Shown here: piece after piece, positions 40,294-49,399 of the stretch
Position numbering within the stretch: position 1 is the stretch's first letter
Layout: every line of letters begins with the position of its first letter
DNA from: Akkermansia sp.
GTDB lineage: Bacteria > Verrucomicrobiota > Verrucomicrobiia > Verrucomicrobiales > Akkermansiaceae
NCBI GenBank assembly: GCA_017435365.1
Contig: JAFSFD010000012.1
Coordinates: 1 to 57,954 of the forward strand
Length of the DNA stretch: 57,954 nt
Direction of reading: 5' to 3'
Position numbers and translations under genes: made by a program
Notes under the pieces: generated by a model
The model's input: only the letters and a program-made list of their open reading frames with translations
Told to the model about the DNA's origin: nothing
Databases searched by the model: none

Positions 40294-43200
40294 TTACGCC
40301 TCGTTCTCCTGGGCTTCGAGCAGGGCGTAGGCCTTTTCTTCGTCCGGGTCGGGGCCGTGGTGGCCCTTCTCGATTCTGGAGCGGAAGAGCTTCATGATGA
40401 ACACGAAGGAGCAGGGGATGAAGAACACGCCCAGCACCGTCGCAATGGACATGCCGACCACCACCACGATGCCGATGGAGTTACGCGCCAGGGCACCGGA
40501 ACCTTCAGCCATGACCAGCGGCACGCAACCGAGGATGAAGGCGAAGGAGGTCATCAGAATCGGGCGCAGACGCATGCGGGCGGCGGTCACGGCGGCATCC
40601 AGCAGGCTCTGGCCGCGCTCCATCTGCAGCACGGCGAACTCCACGATGAGAATGGCGTTCTTGGCCGCCAGACCCACGAGCATCACCAGACCGATCTGGG
40701 CGTACATGTTGAGGTCCATGCCCACCATCCACAGGCCGAGGAAAGCGCCGAGCACGGCGATGGGCACGGTCAGGAAGATGGCCAGAGGCAGGGTCCATTT
40801 CTCATACAGAGCGGCCATGATGAGGAAGGCGAACACGGCAGAGAGGGTGAAGATGGAACCCAGGCCCAGGCCGTCCTGCACCTTCTTTTCCTGGAAGCTC
40901 ATGTCCACATACTCGATGGCAAACTTGGTGGCATCCATGGTGTTGGCGAACACTTCATCGATGGCGGCCATGGCCTGAGCCGTGGAGCATCCCTCAGCCG
41001 GGGTTACTGAAATCTTGGCGGCGTTATAGTTATTGTTGCGCCACACAAACTCCGTGTCGGCAATATCCTTGATGGTGACCAGGGTGCTCAGCGGCACGGA
41101 ATCGCCCTTGGCATTGCTCACGTAGAAGTTGGCAATCTGCTCCGTGTTGGTGCGGCTTACACCGGCCGCCTGCATGTAAACCTGCCACTGCTGGCCGAAC
41201 TGCGTGTAGTAGTTCACGAAGCTGGAGCCGTTGAAGCACTGCAGCAGCTGGTTGGCCGCGGCGTAGTCCACGCCCTGGGCAAGGCACTTCTCCTTGTCGA
41301 TGGCGATGCTCTTCTGCGGCACCTGCGGCAGCATCATGTCGGAGGCCTTTGCAATGTGGGGGTGCGCCGTGAGCGCGGCCTCGAAGCGCTGGGCCTGTTC
41401 ATACAGCGGACCCACACCCTGGCCGTCCAGGTCTTCCAGGGCCAGGGCAATATCGCTGCCCACGCCCACACCGGGAATGGCGGGCGGGCTCACCAGGAAG
41501 CTCACGCCGTCCACGCCGCACATGGCCAGCTTGGCCTGCACGCGCTTCTGCACATCGTCTGCCGTGGGGATTTCGCCGTTTTCCATGACGGGGCGCTCGG
41601 CGTAGGGCTTAAGGCAGGCGAAGAAGGAGAGTGCATTGGTGGTCTGCACACCGATGACGAGGTTCATGCCGATGATGGACACGGCGAAATCGGTGGTGGG
41701 TTCCTCCAGCAGGACTTTTTCCACCGGCTTCACCTGCTCGGTGAGACGCTGCAGGGACACACCGGGCTTGAGGATGACACCGCCGATGAGGAAGCCCTGG
41801 TCTTCTGCCGGCAGGAAACCACCAGGAACCTGCTTGGACACCGGGATGATGCAGGCCGTGATGCCGGCCAGCAGCGCCATGGACACCGTCAGGTTGCGGC
41901 AGAGCCAGCCGCAGGCGGCGGCAAACTTCTCAGAGAATGCATCGTAGGCGCGGTTGAAGGCGTTGTAGAACGGGGTGAGCAGGGAGCGGTGCTCCTTCTT
42001 GGGCTTCAGCATGAGGGCCGACAGGGCCGGCGAGAGGGTCAGTGCGTTGAATGCCGAAATGAGCATCGAGACGGCAATGGTCACGGCAAATTGCTGGAAC
42101 AGCGTGCCGGTGATGCCGGGCAGCAGCGCGGTGGGCAGGAACACGGCGGCCAGCACCAGGGCAATGGCCACCACCGGGCCGCTCACTTCCTTCATGGCGG
42201 CAAAGGTGGCCTGTCGCGGGTTCATGCCGTTTTCCATGTGTGCTTCCACGGCTTCCACCACCACGATGGCGTCGTCCACCACCAGGCCGATGGCCAGCAC
42301 CATGCCGAGCAGACAGATGGTGTTGAGCGAGAAGCCCAGCATCGGGAAGAAGATGAAGGTGGTCACCAGGGACACCGGCACGGCAATGAGCGGAATGAGT
42401 GTGGCGCGCCAGCCCTGCAGGAAGATGAATACCACCAGTGCCACCAGCACCATGGCTTCAAAGAGCGTGTGGGCAATTTCGGAGATGGAGTCGCGCACGG
42501 TGGTGGTGGTATCCAGGGCTACGAAACCGCGCATGCCTTCCGGCATCACTTTGGATTTTTCATCCAGCAGGGCTTTCACGCGGTCAACCGTTGCAATGGC
42601 GTTGGAACCGGCAGCCTGGTAGATGGCGATGGCGGTGCCGGGGCGGCCGTTGATTCGGCTGGCCAGCGAGTAGCTCTGGGCGCCAAGCTCAATTTGCGCA
42701 ATATCTTTCAGATACACCGCCTGGGTGCCCTGCTGGCGCACAATGATGGAGTTGAACTCATCCACCGAGGTCATGCGGCCCTGGTTGCGGATGGTGTAGG
42801 TGAATTCCTGGCCATCGGGCATGGGCTCGGCACCCACGGCACCACCGGGGTTGATGGCGTTCTGCGTGCTCACGGCATTGTATACCTCGCCCACGGAGAT
42901 TCCCTTCTGGGCCATCTTGTCGGTGTCCAGCCAGATACGCACGGCAAAGCGGGCACCGAATACCTGCACGTCGCCCACGCCTTCTACGCGTTTGAGCGGG
43001 TCCACCAGGTTCAGGAAGGCGTAGCCGGTGAGGCTCACGGGCTCAAAGAAGCCCTCCGGGGAGTCCAGCGCATAGAGCATGAGGGGCAGGCCGGAGGACT
43101 GCTTGATGGTGATACCCATCTGGGACACCATGGCAGGCAGCTGGCTGGTGGCCTGGCTATAGCGCATGTAGGTGTTCTGCTGGTCGGTGTTGGGGTTGGA

Positions 43201-43491
43201 ACCGGCCTCGAAGATAACGTTGATGCTGCATGAGCCGTTGTTGGAAGAGGTGGAGTTCATGTAGTCCATCTTTTCCACACCGGAGAGCTGCAGCTCGATG
43301 GGGGTTGCCACGGATTCTGCCACCTCGGTGGCATTGGCGCCGGGGTAGGCTGCGCTCATGGCAATGGTCACGGGCGCAATGTCCGGGTACTGGGCAATGG
43401 GCAGTGCCATCATGCTGATGAGACCCAGCAGGGTGGTCACTACGGCAATGACACCGGCAATGATGGGATGTTTGATGAAAAACGGAGACAT
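40294..43491 (-). CDS. RND multidrug efflux transporter (HAE1/AcrB family)
   Basis: This 1065-residue inner-membrane proton antiporter is of AcrB type, with 12 transmembrane helices and two large periplasmic loops. The conserved pair of Asp in TM4 lies in GLVVDDAIVVVEAVE; the N-terminus (FIKHPIIAGVIAVVTTLLGL, then PIAQYPDIAPVTIAMSAAYPGANA) is typical. The length matches E. coli AcrB (1049). Gene order is adaptor then pump, 23 bp apart; no TolC-like gene is in the window. It is likely a drug or bile-acid exporter, by family. Confidence 0.96.
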   Translation of the reverse strand: MSPFFIKHPIIAGVIAVVTTLLGLISMMALPIAQYPDIAPVTIAMSAAYPGANATEVAESVATPIELQLSGVEKMDYMNSTSSNNGSCSINVIFEAGSNPNTDQQNTYMRYSQATSQLPAMVSQMGITIKQSSGLPLMLYALDSPEGFFEPVSLTGYAFLNLVDPLKRVEGVGDVQVFGARFAVRIWLDTDKMAQKGISVGEVYNAVSTQNAINPGGAVGAEPMPDGQEFTYTIRNQGRMTSVDEFNSIIVRQQGTQAVYLKDIAQIELGAQSYSLASRINGRPGTAIAIYQAAGSNAIATVDRVKALLDEKSKVMPEGMRGFVALDTTTTVRDSISEIAHTLFEAMVLVALVVFIFLQGWRATLIPLIAVPVSLVTTFIFFPMLGFSLNTICLLGMVLAIGLVVDDAIVVVEAVEAHMENGMNPRQATFAAMKEVSGPVVAIALVLAAVFLPTALLPGITGTLFQQFAVTIAVSMLISAFNALTLSPALSALMLKPKKEHRSLLTPFYNAFNRAYDAFSEKFAAACGWLCRNLTVSMALLAGITACIIPVSKQVPGGFLPAEDQGFLIGGVILKPGVSLQRLTEQVKPVEKVLLEEPTTDFAVSIIGMNLVIGVQTTNALSFFACLKPYAERPVMENGEIPTADDVQKRVQAKLAMCGVDGVSFLVSPPAIPGVGVGSDIALALEDLDGQGVGPLYEQAQRFEAALTAHPHIAKASDMMLPQVPQKSIAIDKEKCLAQGVDYAAANQLLQCFNGSSFVNYYTQFGQQWQVYMQAAGVSRTNTEQIANFYVSNAKGDSVPLSTLVTIKDIADTEFVWRNNNYNAAKISVTPAEGCSTAQAMAAIDEVFANTMDATKFAIEYVDMSFQEKKVQDGLGLGSIFTLSAVFAFLIMAALYEKWTLPLAIFLTVPIAVLGAFLGLWMVGMDLNMYAQIGLVMLVGLAAKNAILIVEFAVLQMERGQSLLDAAVTAARMRLRPILMTSFAFILGCVPLVMAEGSGALARNSIGIVVVVGMSIATVLGVFFIPCSFVFIMKLFRSRIEKGHHGPDPDEEKAYALLEAQENEA

Positions 43492-43514
43492 GGTTGATGA
43501 TGTTCGGTTAGTTT

Positions 43515-46478
43515 TTACTCATACTGGGGAACCACCTGGACCGGTTCTGCGGTGACGGAGGGAGTCACGGTCTTGGTCGGTTCATAGATGAAGGGAACAG
43601 GGGTGAGCTTGTTGACAGAGGCCTTTGCTGCCTCATTGGCGGCGAAGACCTGCGCGGCCATCATGGAGCCTTCCACCACGACCGGCGTTTCTTTCACGCT
43701 ATCAAAGCCCATGTTCTTGAGACACATGGCCATGAGTGAGTTGAAGCCCTGGCCGAAAGCAATGAGGTCGAGCTCATCCTTGGCGCCGGCCTCGCGGAGC
43801 ACGAACTCACGGAAATCGGCTGCCGCCTTCTTGCGCAGGAGCAAATCACCCCAGTCGCTCACGCCGGCTTCAGCCAGTGCGCTTTCGGGAATGGGGGCGC
43901 CTGCCTGCTTTTCCAGCAGCTCGCGGAAATTGCTGGCTCCGGCCTGCTTGAGAACCAGATCGCCCCAGCTGGCTACCTTGGCCTCACCCAGAATCAGAGA
44001 TTCCAGATTGGGCGCCTTCGTCTTGGCCAGTATCATGCCGGCCACCACGGTTCTGTTCGGTTCCACTACCTGCATGGGCTGCACGTATTCCTTACCGGCA
44101 CCGTTGTCGAGTTTCAGGTTGATGAGAGGGCCCTTGGTAATGGGGAGCATCTGCGGGGTGTTATCCGGCTTGAGCAGGATAATCAGGTCCATGCCTTTGG
44201 CGAAGAGCGGTGCGCGTGCCGGCACGAGGCAGGCGTTGGGAATGGGCGACATCTTGGCCCGGACGGTCACTGCCATGCCGCTTCGGAGCATCGCATTGTC
44301 GTTTTCCACATGGCCCACCACATCGAGGGTGCCGGTGCTGGTGCTCAGGGTGTTGTTTGCTGTGACCACATAGCCCTTCTTGGGATAAACCGCATTATCA
44401 TCGAGAATGAGCTCGAATTCCTGCCTGGGCGCCTTGTCGGGGTTGGCCTTGCGCACGCGGTAGTTGGCAAAGCCCTGCATGGCTCCTCGGCCGCTCATGC
44501 CGAAATCCACGCGGATGGGATCCACCGAGGAAAGGGTGACCAGGGGGGTGGGGTCGCTGGGGCTTACCAGCGCGCCGATGGAGGGCTTGTGAATACCGAT
44601 GCGCCCGGCGAACGGCGCGGTGACGGTGGTATAGCCCAGGTTGATTTCCGCCTGGTGCACCGCCGCCTGCATCTGGGCCACGGTGGCATCTGCCTTGCGC
44701 ACGGCTGCCTCATTGGTGGCCACAAGGGTTTCGCTGTCTGTCACGACCTTGTCGGAAACGGCTCCCGGGGTGGATTCGCGGAGCTTGATGTAGCGCTCCA
44801 GGTTCTGGCGGCTCATGGTGAGCTGGGCTTCTGCCTGCGTCTTTGCAGCCTGGGCGGCAGTGAGGTTGGCCCGGGCTTCATCCAGGGTGGCCTGGTAGGG
44901 CGCCGGGTCGATGGTGAAGAGCACGTCACCCTTCTTCACCAGCGAACCATCCTTGAAATGCTTCTTGAGGAGGAAGCCGCTCACCTGGGGGCGGATGTCG
45001 GTTTCATCCACACCGCGCAGCGTGCCGAACCAGGTGCCGGTTTCGGCCACATCCTGCTGGAGCATCTTGCTGATTTTGACCGGGAAGGGCGGCAGGGTGG
45101 CCGTGGCTGCGGGGGCGGGCTCTGCTTTTGTTTCGGCTTCCGTTTCAGCGGCGGCCAGGGCAGGGTTGGGCGCGGGTTTGAAGGTGAAAGGCTCGGTCTT
45201 GATGGTGGCGGGCTTTTCATCCTTGCCCAGGCGGCTGTTGGCGGATGAGATGTTCACCGCATAAATGGCGTTTTCCGTGTCGGTTACCACCAGTGCTTCT
45301 TCCGGATTCTGGTAGCCCATTTCAGCGAGCTTATCCACCAGCGAGATGGAGCCGTAGTCGGTCACGGCCACCATCGTCTGGGTGGAATGGTAGCCGTTCT
45401 CCTCATTTACCTTCAGGGAGTATTCGCCTTTGATGTGAACCGGAACCATGTGCGGCTGGTTCTGCTTGTCTACCACCACGATGAAATTGTTGAGCAGCAC
45501 ATTGCGGATGGCGGCCCTGGGCACCAGGTAGGCCTTGGCGGTTTCCAGCGGAATCTTCACGCGCACAGGCATGCCGCCGCGCAGCACGTTGTCCGGGTTG
45601 GGGATGATGCCTTCCACGTTCACCAGCCCGGACGGCGTGAGCACGCTGTCCATGGCTACCAGTGTGCCCTTGTGGGGGAGCGCCGTGCCATCTTCCATGA
45701 GCAGCTGGAACTGCGGGGCTGCCGGGGCATCCGGGCTGTTGGTGCCGATGTTGCCGTATTTGCTGAAGATGTTGAGGAGATGGTCGCCGTTGACGGAGAA
45801 ATCCACGCGGATGGGGTCAATGGAGGTGATGTTGGCCAGATTGGTGGACGGATTCACCAGGTCACCGATGGAGACATTGGCCGTGCCCATGGTGCCATCA
45901 TACGGTGCACGGATGACCGTGTAGTCCAGGTTAATCTGTGCCTTATTCACGGCTGCTTCCTGCTGGCCGATCTGGGCCTCGGCGGCCTGCACCTGGGCCT
46001 GCGCGGCCTTCAGGGTCTGCTGGGCATCGGTCAGATCCTTCTCGGAAACAGAACCGGATTTCACCAGCTGGGTGTAGCGCTTCACATCCAGCTCGGCCTT
46101 GGCTGCCGTGGCCTGGGCTGAGGTGAGGGAAGCCTGGGCTGCCAGCAGATTGGCCTTGCAGCGCTCCAGCTCGGCTTCAAAAAGCTTGGAGTCAATGCGG
46201 AAGAGTACGTCGCCGGCCTTGACCCGCGTGCCTTCCTTGTATTCCTGCGAGATGAGGAAACCGGTGATGCGGGGGTGGATATTGGTGTCCTGTTCGCCGC
46301 GCAGGTAGCCGAACCACTCACCGTAGTCGGTGACTTCCTGGAGCCGGAGGTTGAAGACCTTGACAGCGGGCGCTGTGTCTTGCGCCGCGGCCTGGGTGTC
46401 GGTGCCGGGCTTGCAGCCTGGCAGAACAGCCAGTGTGCATCCGCCCAGGGCGATAGCCAGAATCGTGTTGCGTGTCAT
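43515..46478 (-). CDS. tandem-fused double membrane fusion (adaptor) lipoprotein
   Basis: This 987-residue protein contains two complete AcrA/HlyD-type adaptor modules in one chain, whereas a normal adaptor has about 380-400 residues. It has a lipoprotein signal (LPGC, Cys22). Module 1 (about 40-400) and module 2 (about 455-835) each show the barrel-hairpin start (WFGYLRGEQDTNIHPRITGF and WFGTLRGVDETDIRPQVSGF), the lipoyl segment (KAGDVLFRID and KKGDVLFTID), an alpha-hairpin and the returning lipoyl half (VIRAPYDGTMG and TVTAPFAGRIG). A C-terminal extension (about 840-955) has two roughly 38-residue Trp-Gly-Asp-Leu repeats. It lies directly upstream of its RND pump. Confidence 0.9.
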   Translation of the reverse strand: MTRNTILAIALGGCTLAVLPGCKPGTDTQAAAQDTAPAVKVFNLRLQEVTDYGEWFGYLRGEQDTNIHPRITGFLISQEYKEGTRVKAGDVLFRIDSKLFEAELERCKANLLAAQASLTSAQATAAKAELDVKRYTQLVKSGSVSEKDLTDAQQTLKAAQAQVQAAEAQIGQQEAAVNKAQINLDYTVIRAPYDGTMGTANVSIGDLVNPSTNLANITSIDPIRVDFSVNGDHLLNIFSKYGNIGTNSPDAPAAPQFQLLMEDGTALPHKGTLVAMDSVLTPSGLVNVEGIIPNPDNVLRGGMPVRVKIPLETAKAYLVPRAAIRNVLLNNFIVVVDKQNQPHMVPVHIKGEYSLKVNEENGYHSTQTMVAVTDYGSISLVDKLAEMGYQNPEEALVVTDTENAIYAVNISSANSRLGKDEKPATIKTEPFTFKPAPNPALAAAETEAETKAEPAPAATATLPPFPVKISKMLQQDVAETGTWFGTLRGVDETDIRPQVSGFLLKKHFKDGSLVKKGDVLFTIDPAPYQATLDEARANLTAAQAAKTQAEAQLTMSRQNLERYIKLRESTPGAVSDKVVTDSETLVATNEAAVRKADATVAQMQAAVHQAEINLGYTTVTAPFAGRIGIHKPSIGALVSPSDPTPLVTLSSVDPIRVDFGMSGRGAMQGFANYRVRKANPDKAPRQEFELILDDNAVYPKKGYVVTANNTLSTSTGTLDVVGHVENDNAMLRSGMAVTVRAKMSPIPNACLVPARAPLFAKGMDLIILLKPDNTPQMLPITKGPLINLKLDNGAGKEYVQPMQVVEPNRTVVAGMILAKTKAPNLESLILGEAKVASWGDLVLKQAGASNFRELLEKQAGAPIPESALAEAGVSDWGDLLLRKKAAADFREFVLREAGAKDELDLIAFGQGFNSLMAMCLKNMGFDSVKETPVVVEGSMMAAQVFAANEAAKASVNKLTPVPFIYEPTKTVTPSVTAEPVQVVPQYE

Positions 46479-46501
46479 ATATTGGGTGGGTTTGAAATGT
46501 A

Positions 46502-46927
46502 TCAGGTGCAGGAGCGAATAAGAATCATGATGCCGACTAGGGCAAAGATGACCATACCCATGCCGATGTTGCTATCCTCCGGCTGCTCTTTCTGCGCAGG
46601 TTTGCGCACAGCGGGGCGGGGCTGCAGGCGCTCGCGCAGGGTATCAACCGATGGCTTCGGAGCCGTGGGCAGGGGTGGCGGGGGCACTTGCGGCATCCGG
46701 CTTGCAGGCGTATCCTGCCGGGGGAGCGGGGTGGCCTGCGTCTCCGGGATGTAGGAGAAATGATGCTGCTGAGTGGCCAGGGGGGAGTGATGCTGCTCGG
46801 CAAATTTTCTTGCCCGCTGCTCCTGCTCCTGAATCATGGCATTCAGCTTGTGAACCAGCTGGGCGGACATGGCCTCCAGGGCCAGCCGCTGTGATTCCGT
46901 GCTCACTTGATTCGGTTCCTGGTTCAT
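46502..46927 (-). CDS. small tail-anchored protein of unknown function
   Basis: This 141-residue protein has no signal peptide: a helical N-terminus (about 1-45, coiled-coil-like), a Pro/Gln/His-rich middle and a single transmembrane helix at the extreme C-terminus (GMGMVIFALVGIMILIRSC). It is probably anchored with the bulk in the cytoplasm. It sits 5 bp after the DUF5069 gene and 23 bp before the adaptor gene, so it is part of the efflux transcription unit. Confidence 0.65.
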   Translation of the reverse strand: MNQEPNQVSTESQRLALEAMSAQLVHKLNAMIQEQEQRARKFAEQHHSPLATQQHHFSYIPETQATPLPRQDTPASRMPQVPPPPLPTAPKPSVDTLRERLQPRPAVRKPAQKEQPEDSNIGMGMVIFALVGIMILIRSCT

Positions 46928-46932
46928 GGGTT

Positions 46933-47502
46933 TCAGTTAGAGGTGTTTTCTGCCGCACTGCCGGGTATGGCATCGCCGTGGCTGCGCATGGCGTTCAGCA
47001 CGGCGCTTACCAGTTTCTGGCGGTCGCTGCGTGCCATGGCTGCCAGCTGCAGGAAATCTGCCAGGTGAAAACCGCCGTGGGTGCGCAGGAATTCACGGTC
47101 TTTCTCATCCCCGTACATAATCTCCGGCGCCAGGATTCCGTACAGTTTCGCCTCTGCCTTGCGGATGATGCGGGGCAGGTAGGCGATTTCCTGGAATTCC
47201 TCAGTTTCCGCCGGCAGGTCAGCGGCCTTAATCGGCTTTGCGTTGCCGGAAATGCCGCGCATGGCATTCAGAAAATAGTTGCGGCGCACTGCCGCTATGA
47301 GCAGGGCCGTGCTGGGGCTGGGGGCGCCTTTTTCAGCGAATTCACGCACATAGCCGTGCATTTCGGCGGGCTGGTAACCGATTGATTTGAGGAAATCCTG
47401 CTCTTCCGGTAAATAAAAGCGCTCGGCTGTTGCCTGGGGGTTAAGCAAATAGCGCTCTACGGCCTCTCTGAACAGGGTCATGAATCGATCGTTCCACTCC
47501 AT
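46933..47502 (-). CDS. DUF5069 domain protein
   Basis: This 189-residue cytosolic protein contains the DUF5069-like signature YLPRIIRKAEAKLYGIL followed by REFLRTHGGFHLADFLQLA. Its function is unknown. The promoter fixes the start at 47502: the -10 box TATAAT (47515-47510) overlaps the in-frame ATG at 47511, so that codon cannot lie in the transcript. It is the first gene of the transcription unit leading into the efflux adaptor and pump. Confidence 0.75.
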   Translation of the reverse strand: MEWNDRFMTLFREAVERYLLNPQATAERFYLPEEQDFLKSIGYQPAEMHGYVREFAEKGAPSPSTALLIAAVRRNYFLNAMRGISGNAKPIKAADLPAETEEFQEIAYLPRIIRKAEAKLYGILAPEIMYGDEKDREFLRTHGGFHLADFLQLAAMARSDRQKLVSAVLNAMRSHGDAIPGSAAENTSN

Positions 47503-47509
47503 GCGGTTC

Positions 47510-47538
47510 ATTATAGGGTGCCACGCATCCCAATGCAA
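47510..47538 (-). promoter_or_regulatory. promoter of the DUF5069-RND operon
   Basis: On the minus strand TTGCAT (47538-47533), a 17-bp spacer and the consensus TATAAT (47515-47510) are followed 7 nt later by the ATG at 47502: leaderless. Confidence 0.8.
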
Positions 47539-47582
47539 GCGGAAAAAGTGCCCGTAATTATCATAACATGAAATAGTTTGAT

Positions 47583-48122
47583 TTACTTGCGCCAGAGCAT
47601 GCGGATGAGGGCGTATACGGTGCTTCCGAGGGCCGCGCTGGTGACCAGGCACCCCAGCAGGAGTTCCAGACACAACACCGGCAGATTGACCTGCCCGAAT
47701 ACGGCCAGGACTGCGGAAAAGCCCTGCGGCGCCGCTTGTGCCGCACTGCGGATGAGCTCCATATCCACCCCGCTGCTGATTCCCAGTGCGCTGAGGAACC
47801 ACGCGCCGACCCACCACTGCAGCGGCCAGATGAACACCTGATAGCCCGGAAAGGAAATCCAGCAGGTGAGCACGGCCATGGGAATGTTGCCGCGGGTCCA
47901 CACGCTGCTCAGCACGGCAAAAATGGTCTGCAGGGGTACCGGCGCCAGTGCCCATGCCACCCCCCACGCAGAGCCGGTGGCTACGCTGCGGGGTTCCCAG
48001 AGCCAGAGGGCGGGGGTGAAGAGTTTCTCCGGCAGGAGGGCGCTCCACAGCCTGCTGGTGCTGCGCTTTTTGCGGAGGTAGTCATCCACCTTTCGCACCA
48101 GCCCGTTGTAGCTGAACTTCAT
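47583..48122 (-). CDS. DUF2062 membrane protein
   Basis: This 179-residue protein has three to four hydrophobic segments (GVAWALAPVPLQTIFAVLSSVW, VLTCWISFPGYQVFIWPLQWWVG and PVLCLELLLGCLVTSAALGSTVY) and the GxxxGxxxAxxPxPxQ-like start of DUF2062 proteins, often found near lipid and glycan genes. It starts within the end of waaA (ATGA overlap), so it belongs to the rsmD-waaA unit. Confidence 0.78.
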   Translation of the reverse strand: MKFSYNGLVRKVDDYLRKKRSTSRLWSALLPEKLFTPALWLWEPRSVATGSAWGVAWALAPVPLQTIFAVLSSVWTRGNIPMAVLTCWISFPGYQVFIWPLQWWVGAWFLSALGISSGVDMELIRSAAQAAPQGFSAVLAVFGQVNLPVLCLELLLGCLVTSAALGSTVYALIRMLWRK

Positions 48123-49399
48123 GCGCCGTACAGGGTTTCCACAAGCTCCACGCTGCGGCGCGTGGCTCCGGAGTGCACATGCAGGGCGTTGAAGGCACGC
48201 TCCACCCGGGCTGCCGTGGCTTCGCTGCCGTCCAGCGCGCGGACAATTTCACCGGCCAGTTCCGGGGCCTCGCAGCAGACGATGGCATCGTCTGCCCGCA
48301 ACAGGGCTACCAGGTCTGCAAAGTTGGTCATATCCGGCCCGGTGATGACCGGTTTGCGGGCCGCGATGGCCTCCACCGGGTTCTGCCCGCCTCTGGCCAG
48401 GAAGCTCTTGCCGATGACCACGGCATCTGCCAGGGCGGTCCAGTCGCGCAGCTCGCCGGTCGTGTCGGCCACATAGCAGGCATTCACCGGAATGTCGGCA
48501 GGCAGGTCGCCTGCTGTGCGGAGCAGGGGGGTGAATCCGGCCTGCTGCAGGTCGGCCACTACCTGGGCGCGGCGCTCGGCATGGCGCGGCACGATGAGCG
48601 GGAAGGCGCCGGCCTCGCGGATAGCGGTGGCGATGAGCGCTTCCTCTCCCGCATGGGTGCTGGCGGCCAGCACCACCTTGCGGCTGCCGCGCAGTGCATC
48701 GAGAATGGTGCGGAAATCCTCGCGCAGGCTCTGGGGGGCATCGCCCATCACGTCGAACTTGATGCTGCCGGGGGCGGTGATGATGTCGGGGTTCACGCCG
48801 ATGCGGGAGAAACGGCCCTTATCGTTCTCATTCTGGGCGCCCAGGGCGGTGAGCCGCTCGAAGAGCAGGCGGGTGATGCCGCGCACCTTGGCATAGCGCC
48901 CTTCGCTGCGGGGGGACAGCCGCGCATTGAGCATCACCATCGGAATACGGCGGCGGTGGCAGGCCTCGGCAAAGTTCGGCCAGAGTTCCGCTTCGATAAG
49001 CACCACGGCCCTGGGTTCAAAGCGCTTCAGGCAGCGCCCGGAAAGCCCCGGCACATCCAGCGGGGAATAGAGCGGGCGCACGTTCGGCAGGGCGGCATCG
49101 CGTGCCACCTGGTGGCCGGTGGCGGTGCTGGTGGCCAGGATGACCGGCTCGCTGTGTGTCTTGCACCATTCGCGGATGAATTTGAGGGCAATGAATACCT
49201 CGCCCACGCTCACGGCGTGCACATAGAGCCCGCCTTTGGGCTCATCTTTGGCGGGTTTGCTGTATATGCCGAAGCGTTCGGACAAGCCGGTGCCGAACCC
49301 GCCGCGCTTCTTCATTTTGATGAGGTAGCCCGGTATGGAGATAATCAGGAAAACCGGCAGCAGCAGGTTATAGAGCAGGAGAAAGATGAAGCGTTTCAT
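48119..49399 (-). CDS. waaA: 3-deoxy-D-manno-octulosonic acid (Kdo) transferase
   Basis: This 426-residue GT30 enzyme adds Kdo to lipid A precursor at the inner membrane. It starts with one membrane helix (LLYNLLLPVFLIISIPGYLI), then the N-terminal GT-B domain with GLYVHAVSVGEVFIALKFI and the catalytic Glu region, and the C-terminal domain with VVLAASTHAGEEALI and ADAVVIGKSFLARGGQNPVE. The presence of this gene shows that the organism makes LPS. It overlaps rsmD and the DUF2062 gene by 4 bp each. Confidence 0.95.
   Translation of the reverse strand: MKRFIFLLLYNLLLPVFLIISIPGYLIKMKKRGGFGTGLSERFGIYSKPAKDEPKGGLYVHAVSVGEVFIALKFIREWCKTHSEPVILATSTATGHQVARDAALPNVRPLYSPLDVPGLSGRCLKRFEPRAVVLIEAELWPNFAEACHRRRIPMVMLNARLSPRSEGRYAKVRGITRLLFERLTALGAQNENDKGRFSRIGVNPDIITAPGSIKFDVMGDAPQSLREDFRTILDALRGSRKVVLAASTHAGEEALIATAIREAGAFPLIVPRHAERRAQVVADLQQAGFTPLLRTAGDLPADIPVNACYVADTTGELRDWTALADAVVIGKSFLARGGQNPVEAIAARKPVITGPDMTNFADLVALLRADDAIVCCEAPELAGEIVRALDGSEATAARVERAFNALHVHSGATRRSVELVETLYGA

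Noticed and set aside
41356..43233. 625-codon plus-strand frame over the RND pump gene
   Set aside because: Antisense shadow of a well-supported transporter gene, dominated by His, Gly and Glu.
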